NCBI GenBank assembly: GCA_014904845.1
Contig: MU119291.1
Location: forward strand, 124,001 to 188,000
Direction: 5' to 3'
From: Acephala macrosclerotiorum
Taxonomy: Eukaryota > Ascomycota > Leotiomycetes > Helotiales > Mollisiaceae
Length of the DNA stretch: 64,000 nt
Shown here one piece after another: positions 58,630 through 64,000 of this stretch. Every line of letters begins with the position of its first letter. Position 1 is the first letter of the stretch. Under the pieces are notes generated by a model. That model had not been told where the DNA came from. It worked only from the letters and a program-made list of their open reading frames with translations, and did not search any database. Position numbers and translations under genes: made by a program.

Positions 58630-59800
58630 GAGAAGCTAGGTTGAACCACATCCTCTACCTGATCTATTTGGATCTCGAGCTCAATACATCGACCCTGAAC
58701 ATCGATGACCTTGGCCTTGTGCTTGATACCAAGATCATAGTATTTTCGGACGCATTGGTTCTCGAAAGCAATTTCCTGAATGAGAGGCGACGCTCAAGAG
58801 GGTTTCGTACTCGTGCATATTGGCGAAGGAGTATTTAGTGACATGCGAGACGGATTTCTGGAACTCCTTATTCTTGGAACCCTTGAGTCCCATCCAGGGT
58901 TGGTGCTTAAGCTTCAGGTTAGGATCCAACACCCACTTCGAGAATTGTCGGCCGATAGCAGTATCAACGATGTCGGTATAGAAAGGGTAGAGGCCCTTGT
59001 CCGCCATAACTCGGATTCTGTGTTGCTAGTATGCGTCGGCATGCCTATCGCAGGAACAGAGCTTTCGAAACCATAGTCATTCGAGTCTTTTCGTCGTTGA
59101 GCTCCTTGACAAAAGCCTCCACCATGGGATCCTTGACAGGGACACCCTCGCCAACATACGTGGCTCGCACTTTCTTTCCTGTCTTGAGCTGGAAAGTCAT
59201 GAAGTGCAAGCCAGCCTGATTAGGCGCATGCTCATTCTTGCCGAACTCCTCCATGGCCTTGAGCATATCGTCACTAATGGCGTCATGCAAGTGCTTCGTG
59301 GTAAGCATGTTGTTGATCTTGTTGATCGCCAACCCGTTGACGCCGAGTTCCCCGCATGTAAAGACGGTATCGATATCCTTGTCATCGGATGGAGCGAACT
59401 TGAACATATCACCATAAAGGACGGCCTGCCAGTTGGACTGTGATTGAAGCAGCAGATTGGTTGTCTGGTTTTCTATGTGGAGAGTGGCAATGAACTCAGC
59501 ACACAATCGGGCGACCGGTTCAACGCCTCTATCTGGCCGAATCAAGGGCCTCAGGAGCTTCACTTTTCTTCTCTTCGTCTTTGAGGCAGTCTAAGGTCCT
59601 CCAGGCCCCTCCTTCTCTCTTGGTTCGGAAAGTACATCGTAGGTCCAGGTCTCGAACTCGTGCACTGCCTTTGCAATCGCCTTTGACTTGGTCGACATCT
59701 TTGTTCCGGTAGCATTGGTTCCGGGATACTTGCACTTATTTAGGGCGCCCTTGTTTCCACTCGAGGTACCGAAGTACTTGCGACTTGGTTGCGTCTAAGA
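58630..59800 (-). pseudogene. decayed gene of unknown function
   Basis: From about 59750 the minus strand reads KCKYPGTNATGTKMSTKSKA, FETWTYDVLSEPREK, then a TAG near 59598. It continues in the same frame for 180 codons (LIRPDRGVEPVARLCAEFIA; WQAVLYGDMFKFAPSDDKDI; GVNGLAINKINNMLTTKHLH; GLHFMTFQLKTGKKVRATYV) to a stop at 59047-59045. A second frame then carries FYTDIVDTAIGRQFSKWVLD and FQKSVSHVTKYSFANMHEYE. A third carries FENQCVRKYYDLGIKHKAKV. Consistent amino-acid composition across these breaks argues for one former gene. The family is unknown. A repeat block related to the one at 49.9 kb lies just upstream. Confidence 0.5.
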
Positions 59801-59889
59801 CGCATCCTCCTTTCTGCCTTGGCCAAGGCCAGAGAAAGGTTGTCTGGGTGGAGCAGACATTGTTCAGATCAGTGAAGATCTGAGGGGTT

Positions 59890-60160
59890 TGGAAAGGTGA
59901 AGACCAATTAAGGACTTCGGAGGTTGGAGAAGGTGGAGACCACTTAAGGACTCCGAAAGCAAAAGACCCGAAAGTCGATTGCAAGGTGAAGACCAATTAA
60001 GGACCTTCGAAGCAAAAGACCCGAGAGTCGATTTCAGGGTGAAGACTAAAGTCTTCGGGGGAGAGAAGAGTGAAGACCACTTAAGGACTTCGATGTACAA
60101 GACTTGAAAGTCGAGGCCAAGAGAGATAGGACAAGCGGAAACCAATTAAGGAATCCTTCC
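59890..60160. repeat. dispersed repeat block, copy 2 (GAAGACCAxTTAAGGA units)
   Basis: About five units (near 59899, 59936, 59984, 60072 and 60143) share GAAGACCANTTAAGGA with TTCG, interspersed with AAAAGACCCGAAAGTCGA and a close variant (AAAAGACCCGAGAGTCGA). The 16-mer GAAGACCACTTAAGGA is identical in this block and in the one near 49985. Confidence 0.8.
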
Positions 60161-62270
60161 AGTTACGCGGCTGGGACCTGACTGATGAAGTGCCTATTTG
60201 GAACAGTTAGCACAAGTACACCCAAGTGGTGCAACCAGAGGACTGTGCAATGCCATGGGAAGATGATGTGGTGGCAAGAAGGTCCCATGTTGATGGAAGA
60301 ACGAGCGAATGCGAACGCAACTTTGCAGTGGCACGTAGAAACTTCTACGGAGCTGTGCGCAGCAAAATTATCTTGTCTTCCATGCCCTAGACCCTTCAAG
60401 TATGTGTATGCGACTGCCATGCGAGTCGATATCGTGGTAGGGGGGAGCGACAACGATGCCAGCGCATTTCGCGACCACCCAGCATGCAAACACTTCTGCA
60501 GTGCTTCTCCGGTCGAGTAGATTGTTTTCTCCATCTCCTGCGCCTTCCATTATGTGTCTATGGTCGATATTCGAAGTAGTTTCGTGGTGGTAGGGGGCTC
60601 TGATCGAATTCTGCGCGCCGTAGCCAATTGTGGCTCGAGGGACACCGGGGAAGCTGGAAAAAAATCTCCTGGAATCAGAGAAGGATAGAAGGAGGGTACC
60701 CACTTTAAATCTCGTGTGTTCACGAGAAAGAACGGGGTTCTTCGATTTAGTTGCGCATTCATGAAGAGGAAAGGAATTCTTGGAAATCTCGCGAGGATAT
60801 TATCAAGCGACGAAAATTATGGGGCACGTGACATTTGTTTATTCTTTGAGCTCACCTTTGCTCCAGACGTGACCTGCACAGTTTCTATGTCGTCATTGAC
60901 AATAAAATGAATCCTCTTGCATTTTCATTAGCAATCCCGCACCAATTGTGATGCATCTCCACAAAGGGCTTCAGCAATTCCCGGCCAAGTGCATTCAGGG
61001 TAAAAGGGGCTTGCCAAGCCTTTCCTCTTCTCCTGCTTCTTCACATCTAGCTAATATATCTCCAGAATATTCTACTTCGATGAATGGCCTGTTACAAAGC
61101 GCGAGGCGAACGCAGCACCTACCTTTCTCCTTCTCGAAATTTGTCCATTTCCCTTCCTTCCTCCGTCGAACCAGCGACTCCGGCGAATTAGAAGCGCAGA
61201 AACAGAACCTTCCCACCTTCGTATCAACAGCAGAGGAAATACACATATAGAACTTTTGGGAGAGTTGATGGGCTAGGTGGAATGGCAAGGGTAGAGTGAC
61301 ACTGCTACAAAGCTTGTCAATTACGATCAAACCCAAGTCCGAACCACTCTTAGGAGCTTTCTGCTGAGCTTCTCCATAACCTCTCTTTACAGGATCTTTC
61401 TGTCCACAACAAACCCCTTCTTCAGCAATGCGAATACCAAGGGCAGGCACCCTACCAAGCATTGAGATGCTGCTCCAGCAATTTTTTGGGAATTCCAAGC
61501 TGTCACCGAGCGAGCTCGAAAGGCCCAAGCGCGTATACGTACATATTTATATTCATATTTGGGATATGGAGTATGGAAGTGGGCGTAGGAAGTGGAAGGC
61601 GTCGGAAATGAGGCAAGATATTCTAGGAGTAAAGGAGGAGGACGGTGGAAGCACTGACTCGGAAGAAGGCACAAGATGGGAGGGAGATGCTCTGTTCTAT
61701 AATGCTTGTTTCTCTTGGGGAACTCGATGGCCTTGCAATACCTACTTCTCCATCTATAGACGAATATTTAAAGGTAGTTCGGATAGCAGCCATGACTTTC
61801 CGCTTCGTCATTTGATACTTTCGTTGCTCTGGCACCTGATGGCTTCGTAGTCGCAAGCATTTAACATTCCTTCACCGTTGTTCATGTGCAATGTTGAAGA
61901 CTACTCTGGGTTCTATAATTCGAAGGCGCCCGACCTCCCAATCATCTTAGTCACCAGACGACGAGGTTTAAACTCTCCTCCCCCCTTCGAACTTCTTCTG
62001 CCCGCAGACCCCACCGGTGAAAAAGTATATCCCAGCTTCTCCCTCCTACCGATAGCTTGATTACAATTTTTTTTGCCCCGAGCACTCGGCAGGAAAAGAT
62101 CTCGAGCGTGGAAGGAGCACACTTATTTACGTGATTTAAAGTCTTTTAACGATACTTTTTAAGGTTTTTAGAGTGGTATGAAGTTAAAAGGGGGCTTGTT
62201 GCGGCTCGTCCCGCGAAGCGAGCTGCAGGTGTGATGTGGTGGCGTCGCTTACGTTACACCCGCTAGGGGT
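60161..62270. other. 2.1 kb with no supported gene
   Basis: Frames of 111 (60185-60520 plus), 177 (61528-60995 minus) and 140 codons (61428-61850 plus) overlap each other on both strands with no recognisable features. An AT-rich patch precedes 62160 and a small GC-rich stem (GCTCGTCCCGCGAAGCGAGC) lies near 62203-62222. Confidence 0.3.
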
Positions 62271-62274
62271 GGTT

Positions 62275-62390
62275 ATCCCTTCGTCCGGTGAGACATAGTC
62301 CACGCTAGGCATCACAGCTAAATAATCGTGGTTGCCTAACGATTTAGTTGTGATGCCTGGCGTGGACTATGTCTCACCGGACGAAGGGAT
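62275..62390. repeat. near-perfect palindrome, 49-bp arms with 18-nt loop
   Basis: Left arm 62275-62323 and right arm 62342-62390 match as inverted repeats at 47 of 49 positions. They contain the core GACATAGTCCACGC on the left and its complement on the right. The two mismatches are transitions that would be G-U pairs in RNA. The shape suggests a folded MITE or a hairpin end of an element. A coding-like frame begins 13 nt after the right arm. Confidence 0.92.
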
Positions 62391-62402
62391 AGAGTCATCG
62401 CC

Positions 62403-62774
62403 ATGGTGCCTCCACAGGGTTGCCGTAGTTTCATGGAGTCAGTCAAGAGGAAGATGGCGAAGACATCCTTGACTTTACTCCCGGTTTCAAAGTCAGTCGA
62501 GAAGACAATGTCCCAGAAGATTAAGGACGACGCGAGCTCTAGCTCTCGAGACAATGTCCAAGCTACTAAAGATGAGTCAGGAAAGGACGTAAGGCTGTCA
62601 ATGCAATGATCTAGGAGCTGAAGGACAATCAGAAGATGTCACCAACCTCCACCATATATGAAGCCAATGGATTCTCTCGACATCAGTCCGGCATCAAGAT
62701 AACAACTGTTCTCCCGAACATCTGCAAACAGCTTTGGATCGACTTGGCCTATTGGAACAGCTTGTTGCCTTGAG
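62403..62774 (+). pseudogene. short broken coding relic next to palindrome
   Basis: The ATG at 62403 opens 68 codons of Ser/Lys-rich sequence (KTMSQKIKDDASSSSRDN). Changing frame near 62590 continues as KAVNAMI, a stop, ELKDNQKMSPTSTIYEANGF and VLPNICKQLWIDLAYWN to a TGA near 62774. It looks like the damaged remains of a coding sequence. No family recognised. Confidence 0.3.
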
Positions 62775-63165
62775 GACATCTAACTTCCGGAGGAGGTTTG
62801 ACACAACTCCAGCTCTCGCAGAACTCCTTCAGTAGATATCCACCATCCTCCTGAGCCCTCGGCTGTGTCCACACTTGCGCCTGCAGAAGATCCACCATTT
62901 GTCCAAATAAATCGATACCGTTCCAACGATAGTCTTCAGTCTTGCACTCAACATCTAGGAACAGAACGGCTCCCATTCGCCCCAAACGCTATCAATGCAA
63001 GTCTTGCTGTCGAAAGGAATGGATCCTTCATGCCGACGATAATTTCTCCACACAAGCGGTGCCGGCCCACCATTGACAACCGCAGCAGCGTATTCGTTTG
63101 TCTTAGAGCCATCGTGGAAGAAATTATCGCGGTAATGCATGGTTAATGTTCGTTCCAACACGAAG
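62752..63165 (-). pseudogene. broken coding relic, unknown
   Basis: Minus strand 63161-62955 reads LTMHYRDNFFHDGSKTNEYA and LVWRNYRRHEGSIPFDSKTC, then shifts frame near 62980 into LFGQMVDLLQAQVWTQPRAQ and WSCVKPPPEVRCPQGNKLFQ, ending near 62749. The two parts look coding-like but do not share a frame. No family recognised. Confidence 0.3.
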
Positions 63166-63744
63166 GAGAGGTTTTCTTTCGGCTTCAGGTTGGCAGAGAA
63201 CAGCTTCTCATCGGGAATTAGACTGATGGCCAGGAAGACGTTCTCCGAGGGCGTTCTTTTTTTGTCTTCGACTGGTGGAGGATAAGTTGCTCGATAAGAC
63301 AGCCTCGCATAGGGAGCCTGATAATAAGGAATATTCTCTTTCGAGTTCCAGAAGAGACGAGAATCGAACCCAAGTGTAGGCTTCTTTATGCACAGGACTG
63401 GAACTCGAGTACCACGGAGTAAGAATCGGAGCCTTGTGAAAGGATTCCTGGTGCACGAGACCCTGACGGCCTCGCACCGAACATTGTGGAACTAATTGCA
63501 TTCTTGGTCGATTTCCCCTGAGCCACATCAGTTTTTGATGCTGTCGCTGTGGTGCGGGAACGGTCTTGAAATAGCGGCAGAAGGTTGAAGGCGGCTCCAA
63601 CCTCATAAATTTTCGAGAGAATAACCAGACTCTATCTACTTCCGAGATACTCTCAACGCGGCTTTCGTCGCAACGGATGATGCTTATTGGCATCAATCAG
63701 ATTCATGTTTGGTGAGGAAAGGTTGATACTGACAATACATCATC
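63166..63744. other. downstream of HET-like gene, no gene supported
   Basis: A 162-codon minus frame (63696-63208) and fragments in another frame overlap. None is recognisable. Confidence 0.3.
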
Positions 63745-64000
63745 TTAAATAAGACAAAATTGCTTTATATCTCGTCTAGCAAAAAACTTATCATCAAATA
63801 ATTCGCTCGGATGACCATAATAGAAAGTACAAACGCCTATGACTTTGTAATTCTCCCCTTGCCGACGAAAGCATACAGCATTTCGTACAGCCCTAAGGAT
63901 ACAAATAATATCGCCAGGATCCGGATGGGTCGTATGATTAATACCCAACATAAGCCCGCAACTAGTAACGATAAACTTTGTAAATTGAAACACTGCATCC
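63745..64000 (-). CDS. C-terminus of a heterokaryon-incompatibility (HET-domain) type protein, partial
   Basis: The minus-strand frame enters from the right edge with no stop and ends at 63745, giving the last 84 residues. The sequence FTKFIVTSCGLMLG, then PDPGDIICILRAVRNAVCFR and RQGENYKVIGVC, has the pattern commonly seen after the HET domain in fungal incompatibility proteins. There a GDxICIL...PxxLR...YxxIGxCY segment is followed by a short tail; here the tail is HPSELFDDKFFARRDIKQ. HET-domain proteins trigger cell death when genetically different hyphae fuse. The HET domain itself would lie beyond the window, so the assignment rests on this tail. Confidence 0.55.
   Translation of the reverse strand, partial: DAVFQFTKFIVTSCGLMLGINHTTHPDPGDIICILRAVRNAVCFRRQGENYKVIGVCTFYYGHPSELFDDKFFARRDIKQFCLI

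Noticed and set aside
60185..60520. 111-codon plus-strand frame
   Set aside because: Overlapped by equally long frames on the other strand, with no signal peptide, domain or biased codons that I can see.
34000..64000. Starship-type giant element
   Set aside because: No tyrosine-recombinase captain (DUF3435) or matching element borders seen, and the only clear terminal repeats bound a 2-kb element.
1..64000. CRISPR array, operon or prokaryotic features
   Set aside because: Genes have spliceosomal introns and eukaryotic families; the tandem repeats lack constant repeat/unique spacer structure.

Overview
The window is nuclear DNA of a filamentous ascomycete. Signs are: spliceosomal introns almost all 43-62 nt with GT..AG ends and CTGAC/CTAAC branch sites, a nuclear tRNA-Ile(AAU), a Zn2Cys6 regulator with a fungal_trans domain, Pga2 and CENP-S/Mhf1 orthologues, a mitochondrial leucyl-tRNA synthetase, and secreted proteases and a pectate lyase. 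A Leotiomycete is my guess from protein flavour only; the sequence does not prove it.

Two halves are very different. Positions 1 to about 33.8 kb are gene-dense: an L-type amino-acid permease (partial) divergent from mitochondrial LeuRS, tRNA-Ile, a MARVEL-type membrane protein, a zinc alcohol dehydrogenase with two frameshifts, a Zn2Cys6 transcription factor (4 exons), CENP-S divergent from PGA2, two long disordered Arg/Ser-rich proteins, a small hypothetical gene, a large fungal membrane protein, an MFS transporter (5 exons) and a secreted S28 serine carboxypeptidase.

From about 34 kb to the end the DNA is accessory and decaying. A subtilase and a cytochrome P450 are obvious pseudogenes, with one small acidic hypothetical gene and one intact secreted pectate lyase between and beside them. 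A TA-flanked ~1.97 kb element with ~50 bp terminal inverted repeats follows (44331-46298); its interior is extremely AT-rich, as expected after RIP. Beyond it (47-64 kb) I find no gene I can name with confidence until the right edge, where the C-terminus of a HET-domain-like protein enters on the minus strand. This last 17 kb holds long coding-like stretches broken by stops and frameshifts (47.1-49.8 kb and 58.6-59.8 kb, minus strand), a dispersed repeat block lying just upstream of each of those two relics, several runs of degenerate tandem repeats (about 84, 100, 105-111 and 310 bp units), a C38 tract and a near-perfect 49-bp-arm palindrome (62275-62390).

No classical cluster or known defence system is visible. 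The most unusual signals are the paired promoter-proximal repeat blocks, the tandem-repeat graveyard, the palindrome, and a recurrent pattern of single-base frameshifts in otherwise conserved genes that could be assembly errors or real decay.
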